A stretch of 64,000 nucleotides of DNA from Arthrobacter sp. H-02-3 (lineage in GTDB: Bacteria > Actinomycetota > Actinomycetes > Actinomycetales > Micrococcaceae). The translations under genes were made by a program, and so were the position numbers. The notes under the pieces were generated by a model. That model saw only the letters and a program-made list of their open reading frames with translations. It made no database searches and had not been told where the DNA came from. The stretch is from NCBI RefSeq assembly GCF_003097355.1, contig NZ_PYUI01000022.1, forward strand, positions 22,952 to 86,951, given 5' to 3'. Below are positions 44,646 to 53,784 of the stretch, piece after piece. The number at the start of each line of letters is the position of its first letter. The stretch's first letter is position 1.

Positions 44646-45989
44646 TTAGTCCAGGTAGTCGCGCAGGACCTGTGAGCGCGACGGGTGCCGCAGCTTGGAC
44701 ATGGTCTTGGATTCGATCTGGCGGATGCGCTCGCGCGTCACACCGTAGACCTTGCCGATTTCGTCTAAAGTCTTCGGCTGTCCGTCGGTGAGGCCGAAGC
44801 GCATGGCGACCACACCGGCTTCGCGCTCTGACAACGTGTCCAGCACCGAGTGCAGCTGTTCCTGCAGCAGGGTGAAGCTCACGGCATCCGCGGGAACCAC
44901 GGCTTCGGAGTCCTCGATGAGGTCACCGAATTCGGAGTCGCCGTCCTCGCCAAGCGGAGTGTGCAGGGAGATGGGCTCGCGCCCGTACTTCTGGACCTCA
45001 ACGACCTTTTCCGGAGTCATGTCCAGCTCAAGGGCCAGCTCCTCGGGCGTGGGTTCGCGGCCAAGGTCCTGCAGCATCTGGCGCTGGACGCGGGCCAGCT
45101 TGTTGATGACTTCCACCATGTGCACCGGGATGCGGATGGTACGGGCCTGGTCGGCCATGGCGCGGGTGATCGCCTGGCGGATCCACCACGTGGCGTAGGT
45201 GGAGAACTTGAAGCCCTTCGTGTAGTCGAACTTCTCGACCGCACGGATCAGGCCCAGGTTGCCTTCCTGGATCAGGTCCAGGAACAGCATGCCGCGGCCG
45301 GTGTAGCGCTTGGCCAGCGAGACCACGAGGCGGAGGTTGGCTTCCAGCAGGTGGTTCTTGGCACGCTTGCCGTCGTGGATGACGAATTCAAGCTCACGCT
45401 TGAGCTTCGGATCCATCGTGCCGTCGTCGGCGGCGATCTTCTCCTCGGCGAAGAGGCCGGCCTCGATCCGCAGGGCCAGGTCCACTTCCTGCTCAGCGTT
45501 CAGCAGGGCGACCTTGCCGATCTGCTTCAGGTAGTCCTTGACGGGGTCGGCGGTGGCGCCGGCGGACATGACCTGCTGCACCGGGGCATCGTCGTCATCG
45601 GCATCGGAGTAGACGAAGCCGGAGCCGGTGGCCGCTGCGGCCTTGCCGGGAGCCTCTTCGCCTTCTACCTCGTCGCCGAGTTCGGCAGCATCGGGCGTGA
45701 TGTCGTCGAGGTCCTCTTCGACGTCGACGTCATCGTCGTCGCCGTGCTCACTGGCTGATTTGCCGGCGGCCTCTGCCGCGGCTTTGGCGCCGGGCTTGGG
45801 CCCGCGCTTCTTGGGCTCAGGCTTGGCGACTCCGGTTACGGTGTCGCCGCCCTCGGCGGAAGCGGCGTCTTTGACAGCCTTGTTGGCTGCACGCGTGGCG
45901 GCGCGCTTGGCGTTGGTCGCCGCCTTCTTCTCGTCGGGGGACATTTCGGCCTGGTCGGCGGGTTCCTTCTTCGCGGAAGACGGGGTCAC
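44646..45989 (-). CDS. sigA: Principal RNA polymerase sigma factor SigA
   Basis: This is the housekeeping sigma-70 factor, 447 residues. A lysine/alanine-rich and then acidic N-terminal region (about 1-130) precedes region 1.2 (DPVKDYLKQIGKVALLNAEQEVDLALRIEAG). Region 2 follows (RLVVSLAKRYTGRGMLFLDLIQEGNLGLIRAVEKFDY...FSTYATWWIRQAITRAMADQART, -10 recognition), then region 3, then region 4.2 with TRERIRQIESKTMSKLRHPSR. The start is GTG at 45989 (TPSSAKKEPADQAEMSPDEKK), with AGAAAGG 6 bases upstream. It converges on the DUF7455 gene across two long hairpins. Length and all conserved regions are normal. Confidence 0.97.
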   Translation of the reverse strand: MTPSSAKKEPADQAEMSPDEKKAATNAKRAATRAANKAVKDAASAEGGDTVTGVAKPEPKKRGPKPGAKAAAEAAGKSASEHGDDDDVDVEEDLDDITPDAAELGDEVEGEEAPGKAAAATGSGFVYSDADDDDAPVQQVMSAGATADPVKDYLKQIGKVALLNAEQEVDLALRIEAGLFAEEKIAADDGTMDPKLKRELEFVIHDGKRAKNHLLEANLRLVVSLAKRYTGRGMLFLDLIQEGNLGLIRAVEKFDYTKGFKFSTYATWWIRQAITRAMADQARTIRIPVHMVEVINKLARVQRQMLQDLGREPTPEELALELDMTPEKVVEVQKYGREPISLHTPLGEDGDSEFGDLIEDSEAVVPADAVSFTLLQEQLHSVLDTLSEREAGVVAMRFGLTDGQPKTLDEIGKVYGVTRERIRQIESKTMSKLRHPSRSQVLRDYLD

Positions 45990-46037
45990 TGAAAACCTTT
46001 CTAGCTGCGGTCTGCGGATCGCCATACGGGCAACACC

Positions 46038-46065
46038 ACTATGACCCTGTCAAGTCCGTGTTCAA
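46038..46065 (-). promoter_or_regulatory. Candidate sigA promoter
   Basis: On the minus strand TTGAAC (46060-46065), 16 bases and CATAGT (46038-46043) form a sigma-70 promoter about 50 bases before the sigA start. A TTGACA at 46048-46053 is an alternative -35. Confidence 0.45.
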
Positions 46066-46254
46066 CATCAGATGCAACCACGACCAGCAGAGCCACTAAG
46101 TAGAACTGCTGGGGCGGCCGGAATGTTCCCTGTTTCCAAGGTTCATTACGGGCACTTGATACACGGACCCAACCGGGTCTCGGCAACTATTGTCTCACGG
46201 TTTTCTCCCCAGGTGCCTTTCGGGGCGGCGGGTCCACAATATTGCGGCGACTCC

Positions 46255-47634
46255 TCACGCCGCGTCTGGCGCAAACTTCTGCCACGCTGCCTCCCGTCTG
46301 GCCGCCCAGCCGCAAAGGGTGCCGCGCCGGCCAAGTTCTGCCAGCAGTTCCGCCAATCTGTATCCCGGATGGTCCTGCAGTGCCTGCCGATACAGGGCGT
46401 CGGCGTAGGAACCCCGTCCGCGGCACCATTCAATCCAGCCCCTTGCCGTCACGGCGGCTGCAGTCGACTCACCGCCGCCGAGACTTCCCAGCAGTTGCAG
46501 GACCCGCTCAAGCCCGACCATCAGAGCCCAGTCAGGGACCGAAGGGGCCAGCCCGAGCAGGACCTCCCCGTAGCCGGGAAGCGTGTCGGGGCCCGGGCCG
46601 GCATCCGGGACTGTGCCAGCGTCGGCGCCACCGGCCGGCTGGCCGTCGGAAGGCGTCGGTCCTGGAATGGGACTGGGCGTTGGTCCTGGCCGTGGAGAAG
46701 AGTTGGTTCCGGGCCGGAAGGCTGATCCGGCTTCCGGGTCGAACATGCCGAAGTCTTCAGCGCCGCGTTCGGCCGCCGGCCGCCCGGCCGCCGCCATCAC
46801 GAGCACTGCGTCCCGCCAAGACGGGATGCAAAGGCTGGCCCGTAGGTAGCCGGTCAGTTCCGCGGTCAGGTCGGGCGACTGGCCGGCCGCCTGCATCACC
46901 ATCGTCCAGACATCAAGCACCTGGGCGAATTGGGCCCGGTCCCGCCGTCGCGAGGAGAATTGCGCAGCCCAGCCGGACTCGGCCGCACGGACCGCAGGGT
47001 CCACGGGCCGCGGCACCGGCTTGGTGTTCTGCGCTCCCGGAGCCTCACCTACACTGCTGCCGCGGAAAACCATCTCGGCATTGAGTTTGCTGTTCGTGAT
47101 CTGCTCGATCGGCCGGCCGGGCGGCATACAGCAGTCCGGATCGCTGCAGTAGGCGTTGCGCCAGAACTCCGCGCCAATAACCCACGCGTCCCTCACGGGC
47201 ATTCCGGCCGCCTCCAGGGCAAGTTCGAGTTCTTTGAGCAGGACCGCCAACCCAGGGCGGCCGTCGTCGCTGTTGGTATCCGTATCAGTGAAGAAGGCCA
47301 GCAGCGAACCATCGGCGGCGTCGTCCGCCTGCAAGTAGGACACGACATTTCGCGCAAAGCCGGCCAGCGCGTCGCTCCGGCCTGAGCCGGAACGCCGTCT
47401 GGACCCGGCGCCTGCGCGTCCCGGGGCCGCGGGACTACCCCCTCCTCCGCCGCTGCGGCCGCCGACGTCGCCACCGCCGAGCGCGGGGAGGTCGACCCGC
47501 AAGGTCGCTCCGAGCCGTTTGCCTTCCATGGTCATGGCCACGAGGCTGTTCTCGGGCCAGTAGCCCAGGGAGTGAGGGATGAAGCCAAGGATGTCTTCAG
47601 GGCCGGAAATTCTCAAATGATCGGGAGCTGTCAT
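46255..47634 (-). CDS. DUF4192 protein
   Basis: This is a 459-residue soluble protein of the actinobacterial DUF4192 family. It opens with the family hallmark LRISGPEDILGFIPHSLGYWPENSLVAMTMEG. DAWVIGAEFWRNAYCSDPDCCMPPGRPIEQITNS with two Cys pairs lies near residue 180. A proline/glycine-rich low-complexity segment (about 325-360) precedes a C-terminal helical part with TARGWIEWCRGRGSYADALYRQALQDHPGYRLAELLAELG. Function is unknown. The ATG at 47634 lacks a clear ribosome binding site. It lies upstream of sigA on the same strand, with a 265-base gap. Confidence 0.88.
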   Translation of the reverse strand: MTAPDHLRISGPEDILGFIPHSLGYWPENSLVAMTMEGKRLGATLRVDLPALGGGDVGGRSGGGGGSPAAPGRAGAGSRRRSGSGRSDALAGFARNVVSYLQADDAADGSLLAFFTDTDTNSDDGRPGLAVLLKELELALEAAGMPVRDAWVIGAEFWRNAYCSDPDCCMPPGRPIEQITNSKLNAEMVFRGSSVGEAPGAQNTKPVPRPVDPAVRAAESGWAAQFSSRRRDRAQFAQVLDVWTMVMQAAGQSPDLTAELTGYLRASLCIPSWRDAVLVMAAAGRPAAERGAEDFGMFDPEAGSAFRPGTNSSPRPGPTPSPIPGPTPSDGQPAGGADAGTVPDAGPGPDTLPGYGEVLLGLAPSVPDWALMVGLERVLQLLGSLGGGESTAAAVTARGWIEWCRGRGSYADALYRQALQDHPGYRLAELLAELGRRGTLCGWAARREAAWQKFAPDAA

Positions 47635-47737
47635 AAGCCAAGCTTCGCGACGGCCGGATCGCTGCGGGAGTCCCGTCCTGCGCTATGTGGATAACCTCAG
47701 GGCGTTGCTCCGGGCAGCCAACACACCAAACCGCTAC

Positions 47738-49069
47738 TCAGGGCGTGCGGCGGCGCTCCGCGACGAGCTTGCGCTGCTTGGCGAGGGATTTCAGCAGCGG
47801 CGGAACCGTGACCCCTTGGGCCGCCATCTGGCGCCGGACCTTCCGCCGGGTAACGATGATGGCGCAGGCTCCCCCGGCCAGCAGGAGGAACTGGACGCTG
47901 AGGGCGACGCGGAAGGGATCCAGGCCGTAGAGCTCGCCCCGGGAGAAGCCGCTGGCGTAAAGGACGTCGAGGACCAGCCCAATGAGGTAGATGGACACCA
48001 GGGCGGCGATGAAGCCGCCCACGTTGACAATTCCGGTGGCGGTCCCGAGCCGGTGCGCCGGGTTGAAGGTCCGGGCGAAGTCGAAGCCGATCATCGAACC
48101 GGGCCCGCCGACGGCCAGCGTCACCACAAGGACAGCCAGGAGCCAGAGCGGAGATCGTCCCGGCAGCAGCAGGACGGCCGCCCAGGCGGCGGCGGTGCAG
48201 CCGGAAATCAGGAGCACCATCGTGGAACGGCGCAGCGGATGACGGGCAACGAACCTGCCCATGAGGGGGCCGGCGGCAATGGCGGCGGCCACGTAGAGGG
48301 ACATGAGGCCGGAGACGGTTCCCCGGTCCAGCCCCTGGGCGGAAATCAGGAAGGGGTAGCCCCACGTCATGGCAAACACCGTGCCGCTGAACTGGACGGT
48401 GAAGTGGCTCCACAACCCCAGCCGGGTCCCGGGCTGCCGCCAGGCGTGCCCCAGCGAAATTCCGGTGGCGCGCAGGCCCTGGGACGGCGGCGGCGCGGGG
48501 TGCCCGGGCGGGAGGTCCTGAAGCAACAGCAGGACCAGCACGACGGCGATGCCGGACATCCCCGCGAGCGTCAGGAAGGCAGGCGTCCACCCTGCGGAGT
48601 GCAGGATCATGGCGAACGGCACCACGCTGAACAGCTGGCCCAGCTGTCCGGACATGCCCGTCAGCTGCGTTAGCAGCGGCACCCGCCCCGGCGCAAACCA
48701 GATCGGAATAAGCCGGATGACGGAGATGAACGTCATGGCATCGCCGGCACCCACCAGGACACGTCCCAGAACACCGCCGGGGATGTTGTCGGCAAACGCG
48801 AGCTGCAGCTGGCCGAGCCCCATCAGGATGCCGCCGCCTGCCAGCATGGCGCGGGAGCCGTACCGGTCCACGAGGATGCCCACCGGAATCTGCAGCGCGG
48901 CGTAGACCAGGAGCTGCAGCACAGTGAAGAAGGAAATTTCGGCCGCGCTGGCATGGAAGCGTTCCGTGGCCTCCAGGCCGACGACCCCGAACGAGGTGCG
49001 CTGGCTGACCGCCACGAGATACGCAAAGATCCCGATGATCCAAATCAGCCAGGCGCGGGGGGAGGTCAC
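47738..49069 (-). CDS. MFS transporter
   Basis: This is a 443-residue major facilitator superfamily protein with 12 predicted helices, a central loop near residue 200 and a basic C-terminal tail (RRKVRRQMAAQGV...). The motif-A-like LVDRYGSRAMLAGGG follows helix 2 and is repeated more weakly as MGRFVARHPLRRS. The N-terminus AWLIWIIGIFAYLVAVSQRTSFGV resembles nitrate/oxalate-type and cyanate-type MFS members, but the substrate is unknown. The start GTG at 49069 has no usable ribosome binding site; CATAAT lies 6 bases upstream, suggesting a leaderless message. PAC2 lies 35 bases upstream on the same strand. Confidence 0.9.
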   Translation of the reverse strand: MTSPRAWLIWIIGIFAYLVAVSQRTSFGVVGLEATERFHASAAEISFFTVLQLLVYAALQIPVGILVDRYGSRAMLAGGGILMGLGQLQLAFADNIPGGVLGRVLVGAGDAMTFISVIRLIPIWFAPGRVPLLTQLTGMSGQLGQLFSVVPFAMILHSAGWTPAFLTLAGMSGIAVVLVLLLLQDLPPGHPAPPPSQGLRATGISLGHAWRQPGTRLGLWSHFTVQFSGTVFAMTWGYPFLISAQGLDRGTVSGLMSLYVAAAIAAGPLMGRFVARHPLRRSTMVLLISGCTAAAWAAVLLLPGRSPLWLLAVLVVTLAVGGPGSMIGFDFARTFNPAHRLGTATGIVNVGGFIAALVSIYLIGLVLDVLYASGFSRGELYGLDPFRVALSVQFLLLAGGACAIIVTRRKVRRQMAAQGVTVPPLLKSLAKQRKLVAERRRTP

Positions 49070-49075
49070 TCCCCT

Positions 49076-49081
49076 ATTATG
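49076..49081 (-). promoter_or_regulatory. -10 element for a leaderless MFS mRNA
   Basis: CATAAT on the minus strand is followed by AGGGGA and the GTG at 49069. It lies in an AT-rich patch rare in this window (49080-49110). Confidence 0.45.
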
Positions 49082-49104
49082 CCCGGCTTATTGATAAATA
49101 GTAT

Positions 49105-50043
49105 TTATTCACCGGGTTCTTTACGGGCCAGATACGCCTCGACGGCGGCCCCCAGGGCATCGGCGTTGGGGATTTGGTCGTTCTCGTCGGCCAACAGCGA
49201 CCGCCGGACAGTCCCCTCGGCCTTTTCGTCATACCGGGACTCCAGCCGGGAGACCACCTGCTGGACCTCTTCGGACGCCTCAATCTGCTCGGCGATCTGC
49301 CGGCCCACCTCGCGTCCGGCCTCGCGCAGACGGTCCGTCGGCAGCATGAGGGAGGTGGCCGCGCCCAGGTACTCGAGTCCGGCAACGGCGGCCGTGGGGT
49401 ATTCGGCTTCGGCCAGGTAATGCGGCACATGGATGACATAGCCGGCGATGTTCCGGCCGGCCTCCGTCAGACGCAGCTCCAGGATGTGGCCCACGGCGGC
49501 AGGAACCTCCACGGTGGGCTTCCACACGGAGATTCCCTCGATCAGTTCCGGCCGGTTGCCGTGCACGGTCACACCGACCGGCCGGGTGTGGGGCACGGGC
49601 ATCGGGATCGAATGGATCCAGGCGACGAGGTTGACGTCGAGTTCCTCGACGATGCCGACGACGGCGCGTGCGAAGCGCTCCCATTGCAGGTCCGGCTCGA
49701 ACCCGGCAAGGAACAGGAAGGGGCTGCCCAGCCCGTCGACCAGGCGGTAGAGCGCCAGGCTCGGGGCCTGGTAATCCTGCAGGTGGTCCTCGACGAAGCT
49801 AACTTGCGGACGCCGGGACCGGTAGTCGATCAGCTGGTCGGCGTCGAACTGGGCGATCATCTCGGAATCGAGCGTGTCCAACAGCTCGGCGGTGATCTGC
49901 CGGACCACGTGGCCGGCGTCAGCGAAGCCGGTGAACCCCATGACGAGGTTGAGTCCGTGCAGTTCGGGGCTGGAGAACAGCGCGTCATCACGGATATAGA
50001 GCGACTGGGGGTCCAGCAGAGAGCCGGAAATCCGTTCAATCAC
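49105..50043 (-). CDS. PAC2 family protein
   Basis: This is a 312-residue protein with the PAC2 (proteasome assembly chaperone 2-like) fold. It has LVMGFTGFADAGHVVRQITAELLDTL near residue 35, FDADQLIDYRSRRPQVSF, and LAGFEPDLQWERFARAVVGIVEEL, with GYVIHVPHYLAEAEYPTAAVAGLEYL in the second half. Actinobacterial members have been discussed as possible chaperones or cargo factors, but no role is established. The start is GTG at 50043 with AAAGGA 7 bases upstream. The C-terminus ends in a helix EAYLARKEPGE. Confidence 0.9.
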   Translation of the reverse strand: MIERISGSLLDPQSLYIRDDALFSSPELHGLNLVMGFTGFADAGHVVRQITAELLDTLDSEMIAQFDADQLIDYRSRRPQVSFVEDHLQDYQAPSLALYRLVDGLGSPFLFLAGFEPDLQWERFARAVVGIVEELDVNLVAWIHSIPMPVPHTRPVGVTVHGNRPELIEGISVWKPTVEVPAAVGHILELRLTEAGRNIAGYVIHVPHYLAEAEYPTAAVAGLEYLGAATSLMLPTDRLREAGREVGRQIAEQIEASEEVQQVVSRLESRYDEKAEGTVRRSLLADENDQIPNADALGAAVEAYLARKEPGE

Positions 50044-50436
50044 GGCGTGTTCCTTTCACGATGGCGGCGGCAGGAGTTGCGGGTCGCGGTCCGTCGTCCG
50101 GACAGCCACGCAGGTTCCGGACGATCAGGCAGAGCCCGCGGAATCATGCAGAACCCGACGGCCAGTCCACAGGGCACTCAACCGCACGGCAGCGCCGCTA
50201 ACAGTACAACGCCGCGGCGTCCGGGCTAATTCCTGCCCCGGGTGTGCTCCAGCTCTCATTCGATTGAAAGTCCGGACTCGGGAGAGACTACGATCGGAAC
50301 TGGCCCTAGGGCTTGCTTGCAGACACCGGGTTGCGTCCCAGAACGACGGCGGCCCGGGATCCGCGGCAGGGCGCCGAACATGCAGTTCCTGCCGAAAATC
50401 ACCGAGAAACATCACAGAGAATTGAGGACTGTCCTC
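50044..50436. other. Intergenic region between divergent PAC2 and pepA
   Basis: These 393 bases hold the two divergent promoters. Apart from the pepA promoter candidate at 50264-50294 I see no gene, tRNA or strong hairpin. Confidence 0.6.
50264..50294 (+). promoter_or_regulatory. Candidate pepA promoter
   Basis: TTGAAA (50264-50269), a 19-base spacer and TACGAT (50289-50294) form a sigma-70-like promoter, about 140 bases before the pepA start. Confidence 0.4.
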
Positions 50437-51978
50437 GTGGTCAAGAATAGTGAAGTCAAACTTAGTGCAGTCGCAGGGGACCTAAAGAAGTCCCCCAGCG
50501 ATGCCCTCGTCATCGGCGTCGGGCAGGGTCCGGACGGCCCGGTATTGCTCGACAATCCGCTGACGGCCAAGGCCGCCGAGGCCCTGGCGGAATCACTGAG
50601 CGTTCTTGGCATCACCGGCGCGGCCGACCAGGCCCACCGCCTGCCCGGCCTGCCCGAGGCGGGGGCCACCATTCTGCTGCTCGCCGGCGTCGGCAAGCTG
50701 CCCGCGAACAAGGGTTCAGCGAAGCAGCCGCTCAGCGAGGAGGCGCTGCGCCGCGCCGCCGGCTCGGCGGTCCGCCAGCTGGCCGGCGTCACCACCGTCA
50801 CCCTGGCACTTCCGACGACGACCCTCGCCGAGGTCGCCGCCGTCGCCGAGGGCGCCGCAATGGGCGCCTACTCCTACACGGAGTTCCGGTCCTCCCAGAA
50901 CGGGCTCAAGGACCCGGTGAAGAACGTCGCCATCCTGACCGACTTCGCCGCGGACAAGGCACTGCAGCCGCACCTGGACCGGGCGTCCCTGATCGGCACG
51001 GCCGTGAACGCGACCCGCACCCTGGTCAACCAGCCGCCGAGCCACCTCTACCCCGAGTCCTTCGCCGACGCCGCCAAGGAGCTGTCCAAGGGCTTGCCCG
51101 TCAAGGTGACCGTCTGGGACGAGAAGCGCCTCGAGAAGGAGGGCTTCGGCGGCATCCTCGGCGTGGGCAAGGGCTCCACCCGCCAGCCGCGCCTGGTGAA
51201 GGTGGAGTACGCCCCGGCCAAGGCCACGGCCAAGATCGCCCTCGTGGGCAAGGGCATCACCTTTGACACCGGCGGCATCTCCATCAAGCCTGCCCTCGGC
51301 ATGGGTGACATGAAGAGCGACATGGCCGGCGCCGCCGTCGTCCTTAACACCGTGCTGGCCATCGCAGGCCTCGGCCTGCCGGTCAAGGCGACCGCCTGGC
51401 TGTGCATTGCGGAGAACATGCCCTCAGGCGCTGCCCAGCGTCCCGCCGACGTCCTCACGATATTCGGCGGCAAGACCGTGGAGGTCCTGAACACCGACGC
51501 CGAGGGCCGCCTGGTCATGGCCGACGGCATCGTTGCAGCGAGCCAGGAGTTCCCGGACGCGATCATTGACGTCGCCACCCTTACCGGCGCGCAGCTGGTC
51601 GCCCTGGGAGACCGCACCGCCGGCGTCATGGGCTCCGACTCCGTCACCGGCGCCATCAAAGCCGCCGCGGACCGTGCGGGCGAGCTCGTCTGGCCCATGC
51701 CCCTGCCCGAAGAACTGCGCCCCAGCCTCGACTCGCAGGTCGCGGACATCGCCAACATCGGCGAACGCCACGGCGGCATGATGACCGCGGCCGTGTTCCT
51801 GCGCGAATTCGTCGGCAAGGGCAAGGACGGCGAACAGATCCCCTGGGCCCACATCGACATCGCCGGACCGTCGTTCAATAACGGCAGCCCCTACGGCTAC
51901 AACCACAAGCAGGGCACCGGCTGCACCGTCCGCACTCTTGTGGCGTACGTCGAAGACCTGCTGAGGGCTTCCGCCTAA
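50437..51978 (+). CDS. pepA: Leucyl aminopeptidase (M17)
   Basis: This is a cytosolic two-metal exopeptidase that removes N-terminal residues in peptide turnover. The 513-residue protein has the macro-like N-domain (about 1-170). The catalytic domain carries metal and active-site motifs VGKGITFDTGGISIKPALGMGDMKSDMAGAA near 275 and the signature NTDAEGRLVMADGI near 350. ATLTGAQLVALGDRTAGVMG follows. The start is GTG at 50437 with TGAGGA upstream; an upstream in-frame extension without a ribosome binding site is rejected. A hairpin lies downstream. Confidence 0.95.
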   Translation: MVKNSEVKLSAVAGDLKKSPSDALVIGVGQGPDGPVLLDNPLTAKAAEALAESLSVLGITGAADQAHRLPGLPEAGATILLLAGVGKLPANKGSAKQPLSEEALRRAAGSAVRQLAGVTTVTLALPTTTLAEVAAVAEGAAMGAYSYTEFRSSQNGLKDPVKNVAILTDFAADKALQPHLDRASLIGTAVNATRTLVNQPPSHLYPESFADAAKELSKGLPVKVTVWDEKRLEKEGFGGILGVGKGSTRQPRLVKVEYAPAKATAKIALVGKGITFDTGGISIKPALGMGDMKSDMAGAAVVLNTVLAIAGLGLPVKATAWLCIAENMPSGAAQRPADVLTIFGGKTVEVLNTDAEGRLVMADGIVAASQEFPDAIIDVATLTGAQLVALGDRTAGVMGSDSVTGAIKAAADRAGELVWPMPLPEELRPSLDSQVADIANIGERHGGMMTAAVFLREFVGKGKDGEQIPWAHIDIAGPSFNNGSPYGYNHKQGTGCTVRTLVAYVEDLLRASA

Positions 51979-52033
51979 CAGCACCGTCCAACAGCACCGC
52001 CTGACACCACGGCGGTCCGCACCCACGCCGCTC

Positions 52034-52063
52034 TGTGGCCGGGGCCCTGATGCCTCGGCCACA
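52034..52063 (+). terminator. Hairpin after pepA
   Basis: TGTGGCCG (52034-52041) pairs with CGGCCACA (52056-52063), with G-C pairs extending inward, 55 bases after the pepA stop. AAAG follows, so there is no T run. Confidence 0.5.
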
Positions 52064-52271
52064 AAGCCGCGTGACACTGGACACAAGCGCTCCACAAACA
52101 CCGCGACAAGGTGGAGCATGTATAAGTGGTTCGCTAAGGTGAACGACGATAGACCCCAAGAAGTAGTCACAAATGAAAGGGAACGGGCCTGCTGGCATAA
52201 TCACGGCAGGCAAGTTTCAAGACCAGATGATGCGTACTCTCGCGTCATCGTTCACGCGAGGGAGCGTTTTA

Positions 52272-53657
52272 GTGGCCGATCAGGCAACTGCGCAAGAATT
52301 CGACATCCTGGTACTCGGCGGCGGCAGCGGCGGCTACGCCACCGCTCTGCGTGCCGTCCAGCTTGGCCTCACCGTCGGCCTCATCGAAAAGGCCAAACTC
52401 GGCGGCACCTGCCTGCACAACGGCTGCATCCCGACCAAGGCGCTCCTGCACTCCGCGGAGCTGGCAGACCACGCCCGTGACTCCTCAAAGTACGGCGTGA
52501 ACGTGACCCTCGACAGCATCGACATCACGGCCGTCAACGCCTACAAGGACGGCATCATTGCCGGCAAGTTCAAGGGCCTGCAGGGACTGATCAAGTCCAA
52601 GAAGGGCATCACCGTCATCGAGGGTGAGGGCAAGCTCCAGGGCGCCGACACCATCGTCGTGAACGGCACCGCCTACAAGGGCAAGAACATCGTCCTCGCC
52701 ACCGGCTCCTACTCCCGCACCCTGCCGGGCCTGGAAATCGGCGGCAAGGTCATCACGTCCGACGAAGCCCTCACCATGGATTACATCCCCCAGAGCGCGA
52801 TCATCCTGGGCGGCGGCGTGATCGGCGTCGAGTTCGCTTCCGTCTGGAAGTCCTTCGGCGTCGACGTCACCATCGTCGAAGGCCTGCCCTCCCTCGTCCC
52901 GAACGAGGACGCCGCCATCGTCAAGAACTTTGAGCGCGCCTTCAAGAAGCGCGGCATCAAGTTCTCCACCGGCGTGTTCTTCCAGGGCGTGGAGCAGAAC
53001 GCCGACGGCGTCAAGGTCACCCTCGTCGACGGCAAGACCTTCGAGGCCGATCTCCTGCTCGTGGCCGTGGGCCGCGGCCCCGTCACGGCCAACCTCGGCT
53101 ACGAAGAGGCCGGCGTCACCATCGACCGCGGCTTCGTCATCACCAACGAGCGCCTGCACACCGGTGTCGGCAACATCTACGCCGTCGGCGACATCGTCCC
53201 GGGCGTCCAGCTGGCCCACCGCGGCTACCAGCAGGGCATCTTCGTCGCCGAAGAAATCGCCGGCCTGAAGCCGGTGGTCGTCGAAGACGTCAACATCCCC
53301 AAGGTCACCTACGCCGAGCCCGAAATCGCGACGGTCGGCTACACCGAGGCAGCCGCCAAGGCCAAGTTCGGTGACGACCAGGTCGAAACCCAGGAATACA
53401 ACCTCGCCGGCAACGGCAAGAGCTCCATCCTGGGCACTAGCGGCATCGTGAAGCTGGTCCGCCAGAAGGACGGCCCCGTCGTCGGCGTCCACATGATCGG
53501 CTCCCGCATGGGCGAGCAGATCGGCGAGGCCCAGCTGATCGTGAACTGGGAAGCCTACCCCGAGGACGTGGCCCAGCTGGTCCACGCCCACCCGACCCAG
53601 AACGAATCCCTGGGCGAGGCGCACCTGGCCCTGGCGGGCAAACCCCTCCACGGCTAG
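52272..53657 (+). CDS. lpdA: Dihydrolipoyl dehydrogenase (E3)
   Basis: This flavoprotein reoxidises dihydrolipoyl groups of 2-oxoacid dehydrogenases and reduces NAD+. The 461-residue protein has the FAD motif VLGGGSGGYATALRAVQLG and the redox-active disulfide GGTCLHNGC (Cys47, Cys52). The NAD motif is LGGGVIGVEFASVWKSFG, and YAVGDIVPGVQLAHRGYQQG follows. The C-terminal interface carries the His-Pro/Glu dyad (VHAHPTQNESLGEAHL). The start is GTG at 52272 with GAGGGAG 7 bases upstream; an ATG 99 bases further up is in frame but not supported. sucB follows after 127 bases containing a large hairpin. Confidence 0.96.
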   Translation: MADQATAQEFDILVLGGGSGGYATALRAVQLGLTVGLIEKAKLGGTCLHNGCIPTKALLHSAELADHARDSSKYGVNVTLDSIDITAVNAYKDGIIAGKFKGLQGLIKSKKGITVIEGEGKLQGADTIVVNGTAYKGKNIVLATGSYSRTLPGLEIGGKVITSDEALTMDYIPQSAIILGGGVIGVEFASVWKSFGVDVTIVEGLPSLVPNEDAAIVKNFERAFKKRGIKFSTGVFFQGVEQNADGVKVTLVDGKTFEADLLLVAVGRGPVTANLGYEEAGVTIDRGFVITNERLHTGVGNIYAVGDIVPGVQLAHRGYQQGIFVAEEIAGLKPVVVEDVNIPKVTYAEPEIATVGYTEAAAKAKFGDDQVETQEYNLAGNGKSSILGTSGIVKLVRQKDGPVVGVHMIGSRMGEQIGEAQLIVNWEAYPEDVAQLVHAHPTQNESLGEAHLALAGKPLHG

Positions 53658-53690
53658 GCATCTCCGCCCGCACCACCGCAAGAACTCCGT

Positions 53691-53729
53691 GCTTAGTGCG
53701 CCCGGCCCAAAATGCCGGGTGCACTAAGC
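53691..53729 (+). terminator. Hairpin between lpdA and sucB
   Basis: GCTTAGTGCGCCCGGC (53691-53706) pairs with GCCGGGTGCACTAAGC (53714-53729) across CCAAAAT, with one G-T wobble. It has no T run and lies 56 bases before the sucB ATG, so it may be a terminator, attenuator or mRNA-stabilising hairpin. Confidence 0.65.
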
Positions 53730-53784
53730 TCGAACAAGGCAGCAATCATCCGCACTAAAGATCAATAAGGAGAACGGGGACGAC

